64,000 nucleotides of DNA from Paraphysoderma sedebokerense (lineage: Eukaryota; Blastocladiomycota; Physodermatomycetes; Physodermatales; Physodermataceae), in NCBI GenBank assembly GCA_025602915.1, contig JAHLJZ010000096.1:24249-88248 (forward strand), given 5' to 3'. The notes beneath the pieces are model-generated. The model saw nothing but the letters and a program-made list of their open reading frames with translations, ran no database searches and was not told the origin of the DNA. The translations under genes were made by a program, and so were the position numbers. Shown piece after piece: positions 9,523-21,139 of this stretch. Within the stretch, counting starts at the first letter, position 1; each line of letters opens with the position of its first letter.

Positions 9523-12414
9523 ATGTATAACCAGCGACCCCCTCCGATTGGAGTACCATCATCTATAAATCAACTTGTCGATGTGCTTTCTTCTCAATCA
9601 GCTCAATCCGTGGAAGTTGTTCGGACCTTGGTTAACGAGTTTGTCGAAATAATTGATATGATTATGAATGATTGTTCACAAGTGAATATACAGGTATTAA
9701 AATTCGCAATCTAAATAAGGATTTTTTTTACCTGAAATTATGATATTGCAGGACGATTATTTGTTATTTTGGATTCAGATTGATGGTTTTTTCCAAAATG
9801 TTGTTTTGGTTTGATCAGAACTCTATTTCGGGTTCAAAATTATTCAGGCCATTCCGAAAATCATAATCAACCAAAGATACATTGATATCATGTGTTGAAT
9901 TTTGATACAAAACCAGAATTAACTCTTCACGACTTCCTGTCCTGTTTTTTGTTATACTACAACCGTGACTTTTAGAACGGCAAAACATGGATCATGACCA
10001 ACATTACCACACTTTCAGTATTGCCCCCACTTTTATCTTTTTTACTAGAAACTTCCAACAACGTATCTAAATTCTCGCAACGACTTCATTTGATTTATTT
10101 AATCAATGATGTGCTGTTTCATATGGATCGATTGAAATTTGATTGGTTCAAGAATGGGGTGAACGGGTGGATTTGTAAGTTTGTGTCGAATGCTGTCATG
10201 ATGGCGGGTAATGAGGAAAAAGGGAAGATAGAAAAGGTATGTATTATGTAATGTAGGATTTTAATGGCGTGGAGATTGTTTTGTTCCGTTGGCTTTTGGT
10301 CTTTGTGCTTGTCTGATGTGCGAGGAATCAGTGGATAACAATTCATTGCGGTTTTTAAAATTATTGGAACAGCTGCTGAATATATGGTCCGATAAAAATT
10401 ATTTCCCGCCAGAGACGATTCAAAATTTACGATCATTAATTGCTAAACCGTCGCTTCCGATTCCATCGCATTCAATGCCACCATCCGGCGCTATACCTCG
10501 TATTCATCCTTCCGCCCCTTATGCACCGCCACCAAATTTTCCTCCATTCCCACCTCCACCTATGCACCTTCCCCCACTTCACCCTCCGATTCCGTTACAC
10601 CATCCTCCTCATCATACAGCTCGGCCGCCAATGTTACCGCCCCAGATGGGAGCTATCCCTCCACCAGGATTGTTCCCTCCACCCCCGCCACATACAGGAC
10701 AGTTACCCATGCCGCCTATGCCTATTATCCCGCCAGTCCCTATACCCGGAGTGAACCCACCGATACCGAAACAATATCATGAATTGCCGGCGGGATTGAT
10801 GGTGCCGTTGGTTAAAGTCCGTGGTTCTTTTACTTTTTTTAAATTCCACAGAACTTCAACGAATGATGTATTAACATTTCTAAACGACACAGCCAACATC
10901 GAAACCGTATACTCCGATCCCCACGGCATTAATTCAGCTCCCGTCCACGAGACCCAACCCTACAGACGAATTGTTGTCGGCTTTAGACCAGTTTTACGAA
11001 AAGATCGACGTCAAATTATCGAAACACGGCAAAAATAGTGTAGACGATGAAAAGCAAACTAAGAAAAAGGGGGATAAAAAAAAGGGATCGAATGGTGTCG
11101 GGGACAAGGAAAATGAAGGTGAAGTGATAGACAAGTATGGATTTCAAGTCGGATTTTTAGATGAATGGAGAAAAGAGAGAGCAGCGTTAAAGAGACAAAT
11201 GGAGAGGGACAGATACGAAGAGTCTAGATCGAGTAGGGATGGACGGGATAGACAGTCAAGATCGAGAGGGGGAAGGTATCATGGTGATAGTGGGAGTGGG
11301 AGTGGGAGTGATAGTGATAGTGACAGGGGTAGTAAGAAACGGTCGAGTCGTGGTAGAAAAAAGTCAAAGTCAAGGAGTAGAGATAAAAGACGACGTCGTA
11401 GCGTTTCTTCGGGATCTTCATATTCTTCTCGTTCTAGGTCTTCGAGGTCAAGATCTTATTCATCATCGCGTTCTCGTTCTCGTTCTCGTTCTCGTTCGAA
11501 ACCCAAATCTCGGTCTAATAAACGTTACAGATCTTCGTCTCGTTCGTCCTACTCTTCAGACTCTTCATACCGTCATTCAAAATCCAGGTCCCGTCGTGTA
11601 AGAAGGGACCGATCCCGATCCCGGTCAAGATCTCGCTCTCGGTCTCGCTCTCGGTCACTTCCAAGAACAGGTTTAGGTTCAGGAAGCGGATCCAGTACGG
11701 CTGATAAAGCTATGATCGGGTACAAACTGTTACAAAAATCAGGTAATCACAATCACCGTTCTTTCTTTATTCACTTTTACTCTACTCTCCTCAATTACTT
11801 ATTTTTCGTTTCAACTTTTTTCACGAAATCAGGATGGAACCCGACCGCTGGATCATCTTCCTCCAAGTTAGGTTCCCTCATTAAATCTAGCGCTCCAAGA
11901 ACAATGGACACAAAATACCATGGTATCGGTGTCGGTCACAGCAACAACAGCCACAACAACAACAACGAACAATCGGCCGATGTATTTGACCATTTTAGAA
12001 AAGCAAAAAGTTATACGTACGTTTCCTGATTTACATCGATTTAGTTTTTACTTCTTTTTTTTGATTTTGTTTTGACTTTTTGTGTTTGTGATTTACAATT
12101 TACTTGGTCGGGGGGATAGGTTTAACAGGTACACTTCTGATCCGAATAGAGTTAGAACAGCGGATACTTGTTTCCGATGTGGTCAGGTATTATATTCATT
12201 TTATTTTATATTTTTTTATTTTTCACTAGTTAGAGTCAAATATTGAACATTGAAATCGGTGGTCTAATAAGTCTCTTATTTTTTCCTTCTCTCTTTTCTC
12301 TTACTTTTCTTATCTTGTGGGTTTGATGTGCGTTTCATGTAATCACTCGTTTGAACCCGGTGACCTACCCAGCCTGGACATTTCGCTAAAAATTGTCAGT
12401 CAGGTCTTTATTAA
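9523..12414 (+). CDS. CHERP: CHERP-like splicing factor with a C-terminal zinc knuckle
   Basis: Seven exons: 9523-9693, 9976-10236, 10373-10816, 10893-11742, 11833-12016, 12129-12186 and 12373-12414, 669 residues. An N-terminal CID domain (NGKTWIM, RLHLIYLINDVLFHM, KLLNIWSDKNYF) is followed by a Pro/His-rich region. LPAGLMVPLVK, LLSALDQFYEKID and a long RS domain come next. Then comes a G-patch-like segment (GYKLLQKSGW to KYHGIGVG) and FRKAKSYTY. This order matches animal CHERP, a U2 snRNP-associated factor. It lacks the N-terminal SURP module of animal CHERP. Uniquely, the last two exons encode CFRCGQPGHFAKNC, a CCHC zinc knuckle, before the stop. I start at ATG 9523 (MYNQRPPP); the in-frame ATG at 9418 would add 35 unconvincing residues. 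Intron 3 has donor GTCCGT; its upstream alternative acceptor runs into a stop. Confidence 0.85.
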
Positions 12415-13716
12415 TCGTATTACATAACGAGTCTGGACATACCCTATCTTCATAGTCTCGATAGCAACATAAACATAAAGAAACGGAATATCATGTAATC
12501 CTGCACAGTTTTAAGAATGTAACCATCATTATAACACGTCCGTAAACTATTGACATTGAATATAATCAACCCCGGATTTTTCAAATGAACTAGCATAACT
12601 AATCTCTGTGTATTGCCACAATCAAGAAGTTTAGTACAACAAATTGTCTACTGAACTTAGTGAATCAATTTGAAGTGTAAACTCTTGGTCGGCCAATCAT
12701 TTCGTTCCCGGTTGCCAATGAACCAATATAACTCATTCCATTGATTTTTTTCTATTAATCCAGTATATCATAGATGAGACAAAAAAGAGTCGCTGGAGCT
12801 TACCTTACATTTAAAACTATCTGATTGTTAATTTAGTAACACAGGATTGTGGATAAACGAGATATTCGACACTTTTTGGGGGGCGTGGTTTAGAAACTAT
12901 AACTGTTCTGCTTACAAAGATTTAAAAAAAGAGGCTAGACTTGTGTTCAAGACAGAAACGAAACAGAAACCAAGGTTGATTGGAGTGATATTCATCTGAT
13001 TCGCCATTGGTGGTGCAAGTCAGACATGATTTGAAATGTTCAAGTTAAACGGCAAGCACAGTTTATGCCAGAGGTCACGGACTCGCGATGGTCACGCCAA
13101 AGGCAGAATAAGATGAGTAGTGCATAGGATTGACAACGGGGGTGTCGTGATGATTGGAGGATTATGTGGGGCGGGGGCGTTGTGGAAGTTTAGGATGTTC
13201 CAAATAGTGTGATTTTATTTTGGTGGTGAGATGACTAGAGTACAATAGTGGGGTTTGATGATGATGATGGAGGGAATTGACTGTGAGTCTGGAACAATGG
13301 GACAATGGGGTGCACGTTTAATCAGAGTGGAGTTGCATCAGTTGATTGTGGAGTGGAGCGAGTATAGACTTCAAATAAGCGTATCCATCGACGGTTCACT
13401 GCGTGGTTCACTGGGTGGTGAACTGGGGAATCCAAGTGGGCTGGACTGAGTGAGTCACGTGGCCTGGGTGAATGCATCGGGGAGAGGTGATTGGGCGGGG
13501 CGGGGAGCATGGTTGCCGGGGGAGGGGAACAAAAGGGCGAAGAGGGCGGTTAGGAGGAAAGAGGACAATCGCACATTGTGTTTGTTCAGAAGCGGAACAA
13601 AGGGCATTCCCTCTAGTGTAATATCACTCTAGTGTAATATCACTCTAGTGTAATATCCCATCACCCCACTCTCTCCATTAGAGCAATCACTACCTATCAT
13701 CACTACCGATATTCAG
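12415..13716. other. Intergenic upstream of the integrase-derived gene
   Basis: About 1.3 kb. The first half is AT-rich; the part after about 13000 becomes G-rich on the plus strand and then switches to C-rich from 13655. It contains a CACGTG at 13456-13461 and the 16-bp triple repeat listed separately. Open frames here (for example 13255-13632) look like by-products of the G-rich composition and are not supported as genes. Confidence 0.5.
13611..13658 (+). repeat. Three tandem copies of a 16-bp motif
   Basis: The unit CTCTAGTGTAATATCA occurs at 13611-13626, 13627-13642 and 13643-13658, the last copy differing in its final base. It sits 59 bp upstream of the ATG of the integrase-derived gene, in the likely core promoter or 5' UTR. 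Confidence 0.85.
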
Positions 13717-16104
13717 ATGGCATCCCCGCATCATCATCCCCATCCACACCCCACTACAACAACATCCTCTACAACAACATCCACATCAACATCCACTTCT
13801 TCAGGACACATCGACATCATCGAGGATGAGCCCTCCATGTACTACCTCAGACACAAAAAACACATCCCCCATCTCACTCAGGCTCAAAAGGTGGCTGTCT
13901 ACCAGCGATGCCGCAAATTCACCTTTGACCCTGCGACAAACACACTCTTCTACACACCGGATCCCTCCATCAAGCTCATCGTCCCTCCAACCATCGACAG
14001 ACTGCAAATCATCAGACATGCCCACGACGGCTTCAACCACCAGGGTTTCCACACAACCCTCGCAAGAGTCAGATCCAAATTCTACTGGAAGGGGTTCTCA
14101 AAGGAAATCAGGGAATACATTCGCTCTTGTCCTCACTGCAAACGCTCAAAAGTCGCTGTCCAACCTCCACCGCAAAACTCAAACAATCATGCAAAAAATT
14201 CAATCGTCAGTAACTCCTCATCCAATCCTGGCGGCGGCGCAAAAACTCCTCACGCTCATCCCACAGACTCATCTTCGGTCTTGATCAAATCGACTGGATC
14301 ATCCGCATCAAATAGCAACAATATCCACACGGGTAATGTTTCATCAAAGCCCGTGTCGCCAAACTCTTCACGGTCACCGCCGCACCACATCAGTCAACAC
14401 CCTGCCGCCGCTGCTCCTCCCCTCAGTCAAAGCTATTTTGCCACACAACATCCTCCTCCCCAACCCAATCATAAAGCTATCACTGGTCATTTGGCTGGCA
14501 GCAATGCAACAGGTCTCTTCAAGCCTTTCCAGCGAGTCTCGGTCGACATACTGGGCCCGTTTCCCGTCACCGCCCGCCAGAATCGCTACGTGATTATCGC
14601 AACGGATCATTTCAGCGGTTGGATGGAAGCCGCTCCCATCTCCAACATCTCGTCGCAAGAAATCGGTTCTTTTATTTATATAGAAATCATATGTCGCTAC
14701 GGTCTATTGAAGCAAGTTATTTCCGAAAAAGAAGCAGACATTATTTCGCAAGCCATCTCCTTCATTGAACGAGATATCGTATTTTTATTCCAAAAGACTC
14801 ATATTCAAGAAAGAACGCATTGCGAATTGATTGGCGGGAGTGATGACAATGGAACAAGAGTCATTCCCCAAGTGTTGAAGGCTACCGACACCCTACCCTC
14901 GACAAGAGCCGTGTTGGATCAGCTGCTGGCGGAATCTTTCAATTCCTCCATGGAGTCTAGTGCTTGGGACCTGCATATTCCTTCGTTTTTATTTCAAGCT
15001 AGGATGAAGAGGTCAGAGGCAGGCTGGACCCCCTGGGAAGCATTGTATCGTGTAAGGATGCACACGTCGCGGACGGCAACTCAACCAGAGCATGTGTATG
15101 CTCATCCTCAGCAAATGTACCATCCCGCCCATTTCTTGCCCGAATACACTCAACAACCTCAATCCGCAGAAGCTTTCCAGTTTTCGCAACCTTCGCAGCC
15201 AGTCTCTCTCCCGCTTCCTCCCGCCAACGGAACAACTTCCCCGTATCGCAATAAAGCCACCAGCGCGTCGCCTTATCATCAAGCGGCACCGTATCCTCCT
15301 CATTCGTCATCGGAAATGATTCAACTTCCCCCGCTCCAGCACGGTCAATCACAGCAGCAGCAATCTGCTGCCGCAGGTACGATGGAGATGCCGACGACCT
15401 CTGCTTCACAAATCCCATCTCTCAAATATTATGCAGGCAAGCCTTCATCGTTTGGATCGACCGACGAGTACAGACAACAATTACAACACGAACACAAGCG
15501 TCGACGATCCGATGCGTCCGCCAATTCTTTGAACTCTGAAAAATCCGAGCAAGCTTCGAAACGATCTAAATTAGACGATCTCGATTCACTTCGGCCTTCC
15601 AATCACACGACGACGACCCTCACTCCGAAACCGACGCCAATACCTTCACCCACTTCAACCAGAGTTTCCGTGTATCCGTCCACGAATATCTCTGCGGCTT
15701 CCTCTTCCTCCAACCTCAAAGCTTTAGACTACCAAGACCACCAGCTCCGACATCCTACTTCATCATCTTCCGTCCCTCCTCCCAATGTGTCGGCTGATCA
15801 AGATCATTACTCTCCCTCAGACGCTGTACTTCCGGTCGGACTTTCGATGGGATATTTAAACAATTCGGCCGTTGCCACGACCGCGTCTAATTTTCAGGCG
15901 ATCGAACCGTCCTCGACTTCTTCGGCTTTAGGACTGGGATTTACTTTTTCCGGCTCGTTTGCGGGAACGGATGAATCATCGATGGGATCGACACATCACG
16001 GGGCTAAAATGAGTGGAGTTAGAATGGAAAATCATGGTGATATGCACATGAATATGCATGGTGGTGGGAACGGTGGCGACGAAGTGAACTGCTTGATCAC
16101 TTGA
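13717..16104 (+). CDS. Domesticated Ty3/gypsy-type integrase gene
   Basis: A single open frame of 795 residues without visible introns. Residues 1-30 are His/Thr/Ser-rich. Around 70-145 is an integrase zinc-binding H2C2 domain (HDGFNHQG ... CPHCKRSK, with FYWKGFSKEIREY). Around 268-448 is a retroviral-type integrase core: VSVDILGPFPVTARQNRYV, IIATDHFSGWMEAAPI and a terminal GWTPWEALYRVRM. The first Asp is kept. The usual S-D-x-G-x-x-F around the second Asp reads SEKEADI, and the downstream P-x-x-G-x-x-E region is absent, so catalysis is doubtful. The 350-residue tail is low-complexity with basic clusters (HKRRR, SKRSK) that could be a nuclear signal. No gag, protease, reverse transcriptase or LTR flanks it. 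This fits a host gene exapted from an integrase, probably DNA-binding; function unknown. Confidence 0.8.
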   Translation: MASPHHHPHPHPTTTTSSTTTSTSTSTSSGHIDIIEDEPSMYYLRHKKHIPHLTQAQKVAVYQRCRKFTFDPATNTLFYTPDPSIKLIVPPTIDRLQIIRHAHDGFNHQGFHTTLARVRSKFYWKGFSKEIREYIRSCPHCKRSKVAVQPPPQNSNNHAKNSIVSNSSSNPGGGAKTPHAHPTDSSSVLIKSTGSSASNSNNIHTGNVSSKPVSPNSSRSPPHHISQHPAAAAPPLSQSYFATQHPPPQPNHKAITGHLAGSNATGLFKPFQRVSVDILGPFPVTARQNRYVIIATDHFSGWMEAAPISNISSQEIGSFIYIEIICRYGLLKQVISEKEADIISQAISFIERDIVFLFQKTHIQERTHCELIGGSDDNGTRVIPQVLKATDTLPSTRAVLDQLLAESFNSSMESSAWDLHIPSFLFQARMKRSEAGWTPWEALYRVRMHTSRTATQPEHVYAHPQQMYHPAHFLPEYTQQPQSAEAFQFSQPSQPVSLPLPPANGTTSPYRNKATSASPYHQAAPYPPHSSSEMIQLPPLQHGQSQQQQSAAAGTMEMPTTSASQIPSLKYYAGKPSSFGSTDEYRQQLQHEHKRRRSDASANSLNSEKSEQASKRSKLDDLDSLRPSNHTTTTLTPKPTPIPSPTSTRVSVYPSTNISAASSSSNLKALDYQDHQLRHPTSSSSVPPPNVSADQDHYSPSDAVLPVGLSMGYLNNSAVATTASNFQAIEPSSTSSALGLGFTFSGSFAGTDESSMGSTHHGAKMSGVRMENHGDMHMNMHGGGNGGDEVNCLIT

Positions 16105-16570
16105 TGATTTTATATGTTTTGGATGCGCTTTTATCATTGGATTGTGAAGCTATTGTGAATTTTTATCTTGTTTTTACTTTAATCGCTGATGCTCTTATTG
16201 TACGATTCAGAAGTGTTACACTCTATTTTTCATTGAATTTTTCCTACTCTTTTTTTTTGCACTTTTTGTAAATGTGTTTGTAAGTGACGTCGATACTATC
16301 CTACACAATGCTTTATATAGAATGCCTGTTAAAGGTTTGAGTGGAATCGAAATAAATCTGTAAATTAAGTTTAATCGCTTGTTAAAATGAAATCGTCGAT
16401 GGAGTCTAGAGGGGAAGGAGCGGAACGCGTGCAAAAGCCAAAAATTTTCAGTTAGTCATTCCCTCTTTGAAAAAGGCAAACACATACCATTGAGGGAATT
16501 CCATCTCACCCACAACCACACACACTCTCTGGATATATACTCTCCCTCTGTCTGCGGATAAAGCAACACC
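16105..16570. other. Intergenic, 3' UTR and promoter
   Basis: About 470 bp between the integrase-derived gene and GCV2, T-rich then C-rich (TCTC tracts near 16510-16560) just before the GCV2 start. No gene seen. Confidence 0.5.
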
Positions 16571-19500
16571 ATGCTCGCCCGCAGCTCTCGTCGATTCTTG
16601 TCGCTCTCTCCCTCGCTCTCCTCACTCCCCGCTCTCAATGGCCGTCCCCGATCTCAACTCACCGTGCTGACTCACTCCAAGAGACATCTCGCTAGACAAA
16701 CTGGTAACTATGCTCGATCTCTTGATTGTGTTGTTGCGTAGATATGCGTTGACTCAATCGGTCATATCTTCTTGTTTGATTGGGGAAAAAATAAACCCCC
16801 AAAAATAGGTAAACAAACCACCGATATCTTTGCTCCTCTCGATACGTTCCCACGACGACACAACGGTCCTAACTCCGTCGAAACCAAAACTCTCTTGGAA
16901 GCATGCGGTCTCAAAAAAATGGACGATCTCATCGCCAAAACTGTTCCTTCCAATATCAGAGCCAAAGCCCCATTATCCCTCGGTCAAGGGTTAGGCGAAA
17001 ACGAGTTACTCTCCCGACTTAAAACGATTGCCTCTAGAAACAAAATTTTCAAATCTTACATCGGAATGGGATACTACGGTACCCATGTCCCCGCTGTCAT
17101 TCAACGCAATATTTTAGAAAATCCGGGTTGGTACACCCAATATACACCTTACCAACCTGAAATCGCTCAGGGGAGGTTAGAATCCCTTTTGAATTTTCAG
17201 ACAATGGTGTGTGATTTGACGGGGTTACCGATTGCGAATGCGAGTTTGTTGGATGAAGGTACAGCAGCGGGGGAAGCGATGTTGATGTGTTATTCTGCGT
17301 TGAAGAGACAACGGAATACGTTTTTCGTGGATCAGAATTGTCATCCGCAGACGATTGCTTGCGTAAAGACTAGAGCTGAGGGGTTCGGGATTAAAGTCAT
17401 TGTCGGAGATTATCATATTTTTGATTTCGAATCGAGTAAACAGGATTTAATGGGTGTTTTGATTCAAGTATGATCTTAGAATTCATTTTGGGTCGATGGG
17501 TGTTGTTAAGTAGAGTGGACGAGATCTAACGATTTTGCTTTTTTTTTTGGGATTTTGAATTTTCAATTTTGGAATATAGTACCCCACCACTGATGGTCGT
17601 TTGATAGATTACACTGAACTCGTTGACAAAATTCATTCATACGGTGCTCAAGTCTGTTGTGCTACCGATTTACTGGCACTCACGCTGATCAAACCTCCTG
17701 GTGAATTTGGTTGCGACATCGCCTTTGGTAACGCACAACGATTTGGTGTTCCGTTCGGTTACGGTGGTCCTCATGCCGCTTTCTTTGCTGTCAAGGATGA
17801 ACATAAACGTAGAATGCCTGGAAGATTGGTTGGGGTTTCGAAAGATGTGAATGGAAAAGTGGCGTATAGATTGGCTTTGCAAACTAGAGAACAACATATT
17901 CGTCGTGAAAAAGCTACGAGTAATATTTGTACAGCGCAGGCGTTGTTGGCTAATATGAGTGCAATGTACGCGGTTTACCACGGTCCTCAGGTTTGTTTTT
18001 TTGATTCTCAGTTTCGAGTAATTTTAATTTTTGACACCTTGTGTGGTTGCATAGGGTCTACGCGACATTGCTCAACGAGTTCATAGTATGACTGCTATTT
18101 TCGCTGAAGGTATCCGAAGATTAGGACACACTATTAAAAACGATACATTCTTTGATACCATTACCATCGAGCTTAAATACCCCACTGAACAACTTATTCA
18201 AGTTGCGGAAGAACGACACATTAATATTCGTCCGATCGATTTGAAAACTGTCTCCGTTTCCATCGATGAAACTGTCACTAAACAGGATCTCCACGATTTA
18301 CTCGACACTTTTGCAACTGCTTCTCTTCAAGAACGATACCTCACTTCCTTCACTAATCAATCTTTAAGCACCCGTACACCATCGTTGGATGCTATCGCTA
18401 AAGATCTCAATATTACTACTTCCTCCATCACTTCTATCCCTGATCCTTTTGTTCGTACCACACAATACCTCACCCATACAGTGTTCAACTCGTATCATTC
18501 GGAGACTGATATGTTGCGATACATCAAACATTTGGAAAGCAAAGATTTGAGTTTATGTCAAGCTATGATTCCCTTGGGTAGTTGTACCATGAAATTGAAC
18601 GCCACAACCGAAATGGTACCCGTCACTTGGCCCGAGTTTGCAAATATCCATCCTTTTGTCCCCGAAGATCAAGCCAGAGGGTACAAAATCATGTTACAAG
18701 AACTCGAATACGCTCTCGGAGAATGTACCGGTTTCGACGCTGTTTCCCTTCAACCCAATTCTGGAGCTCAAGGTGAATACGCCGGTCTCCGTGTTATTCG
18801 AGCCTACCATGAATCCCGTAACGAAGGACACCGTAACGTCTGTCTCATCCCTGTTTCTGCCCACGGTACCAACCCTGCTTCCGCCGCTATGGCCGGCCTC
18901 GACGTCGTGGCTATTAAATGCGACAAACAAGGAAACCTCGATATGGCAGATCTCAAAGCTAAAGCTCAACAACATAAAGATAAACTAGCAGCTATCATGA
19001 TTACGTATCCCAGTACATTCGGTGTATTCGAGGACGGAGTCAAAGAAGCTTGTGAAATCGTTCATGCTAACGGCGGACAAGTTTATTTGGATGGTGCTAA
19101 TTTGAATGCTCAAATCGGGATCTGTAGACCAGGTGATTACGGTGCTGATGTTTGTCATTTGAATTTGCACAAAACCTTTTGTATTCCTCATGGTGGTGGT
19201 GGTCCAGGTATGGGACCTATTGGATGGTATGTTGAGTTCGAGTATTCATCCACTAGTATTCATCCACTCGATTATTGTGTCGGAGAATTAATTGTAATGT
19301 TTTTGACTGGTATTAGCAAATCTCATTTGGCTCCATTTTTACCCGGACATCCTATCGTTAAGACTGGAGGTGAACAAGCTATCGGTCCCATTTCTGCCGC
19401 TCAATACGGTTCGGCCAGTATCTTGAGTATCTCATGGGCTTATGTCAAGATGATGGGTACGTGTTCTCAGTGATTATTGATCGTGGTCCAATAACTGTGT

Positions 19501-20275
19501 CCGACTGACGTTTTGAAACCTAAAATAGGTTCGGACGGTTTAACCAAAGCTACAGAACTCGCCATTTTGAACGCTAATTACATGGCGAAACGACTAGAAC
19601 CGCATTACAAAATTCTTTACTCCAACAAGAACGGATTCGTAGCTCATGAATTTATCATCGATGCTAGACCGTTCGCCGAAACAGCTGGTATTCAAGCCAT
19701 TGATATTGCCAAGAGATTACACGTAAGTTTTTTTTTGTTATTTTGGAATTCATAGTTGTAGATCTTGTTGGCTCACTTTTACCGAACGCTTCTGATAAAT
19801 TACAGGACTATGGATTCCATTCTCCAACCATGTCGTGGCCTGTCGGTAACACTCTCATGATCGAACCCACCGAATCCGAATCTCCCGCAGAACTAGACCG
19901 TTTCATCGAAGCCATGATTGCAATTCGATCTGAAATAGCAGAAATCGAATCCGGTAAACAACCACGAGAGAATAACGTGTTGGTGAATTCTCCTCATCCT
20001 ATTGATATCTTGTTGGATGGGAAATGGGATAAACCTTATTCCAGAGAGAAAGCTGCCTACCCGGTTAAAAGTTTGCGAACGAGAAAGTTTTGGCCTAGTA
20101 TCGGGAGAGTCGATGATGCGTTCGGTGATAGAAATTTAATGTGTAGTTGGTACGTTTTTCCCTTGTTTTTATTTATTTTTATGTTGTAAAATCCGATTAT
20201 TAACTATATCCCGTGAAATTTTACATTTTCATTTTACACAGCCCATCCGTCGAAGAAGTCGTTGCATCTCAGTAA
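16571..20275 (+). CDS. GCV2: Glycine dehydrogenase (decarboxylating), P protein, mitochondrial
   Basis: Exons 16571-16703, 16809-17467, 17580-17990, 18055-19456, 19529-19722, 19806-20149 and 20242-20275, 1058 residues. This is the PLP-dependent P subunit of the glycine cleavage system, which decarboxylates glycine and passes the aminomethyl group to the lipoyl H protein. Exon 1 encodes an Arg/Ser-rich mitochondrial presequence ([14 protein letters not shown]). The PLP lysine motif [17 protein letters not shown] is intact in the C-terminal half, as are [31 protein letters not shown] and [13 protein letters not shown]. Length and order match the full eukaryotic enzyme. All junctions are GT..AG and keep frame. 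Identity is certain; only the exact extent of the presequence is open. Confidence 0.97.
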
Positions 20276-21139
20276 CAACTCTATGATTGTCCCGCAACTG
20301 TTCATTTTCATTGATTTCACCGTATCAATTTTTTGATATGACAGAACCCAATCGATATTCGCAATAGTGTATTGACTATCATGTCTTTTCTTGGTTTTGG
20401 TTTTGGTTTTGGTGTTTAGCGCTTAAATGTTATGTTTCGTATTGTATGTTTGATAGAAATTTGGAATTGGAAACTGGATTGAAATTGAGGGTGGTATTTA
20501 TTGACTTTCCAAATAAAAACTTTGGGTTTGGTTTAATCGGCAAACTTATATGAGTCGATGATTTCGGTCAGGTTTGTGTGAATCGGATTAGTCATTCATG
20601 TCATTTGGAGGTGACAGTGAGAAATGAGAATGTGCTGATACCGCGCAGGCGCGTACGAACGAGATGAGTCTCCTCCGAATAGATAGGATTTCATGGGTCA
20701 TACTCTTGACTACAATGCAGTATGTTTGTGACTCTGCATCTCGTCGATACGACCTTGAATTTAGCGAGGATACCAAAGATCAACGATATTAGTATCAAAC
20801 GGCACATTCCAAAACGCGGTGTGCACTATGTTCTTGGCAATAGAATGTCTACAGAAAACTTGGCATTACGGTTCCAACAGCGTCCATCCATCATTTCGTA
20901 TTATTATAGATAAACCACAAATAGCATATCCCAAATCGGATGACTCCCTTGTACCATATCCCATGCCACGAAAATCGAGTCACATAATCACGTGATTTTT
21001 CAAAAAGTTTGTTTATCTATCCCTTTCCCGCCTTTTTTCGGGACACTTGGGTTTTTTTACGGTTAAGGTTTCGTGAATCCGTTATCGAGAAATAAGGTTT
21101 GAAGATTATTTGAAATTGATTAAGATTGGGATATACAAT
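20276..21139. promoter_or_regulatory. Spacer between GCV2 and ILS1
   Basis: About 860 bp. It begins with the GCV2 3' UTR, including four GGTTTT-type repeats at about 20391-20413. A palindromic TCACGTGA lies at 20988-20995, about 145 bp before the ILS1 start codon, a likely bHLH-type site. No gene is supported. Confidence 0.5.

Noticed and set aside
11224-11601. Other-frame and minus-strand open frames over the RS region of CHERP
   Set aside because: Composition shadows of the repetitive Arg-Ser codons, as are those over the CWC22 Arg/Glu tail and the CRZ1-like Ser/Pro region.
13255-13632. Small genes in the G-rich spacer before the integrase-derived gene
   Set aside because: Low-complexity translations with no motif; they arise from G-rich plus-strand composition.
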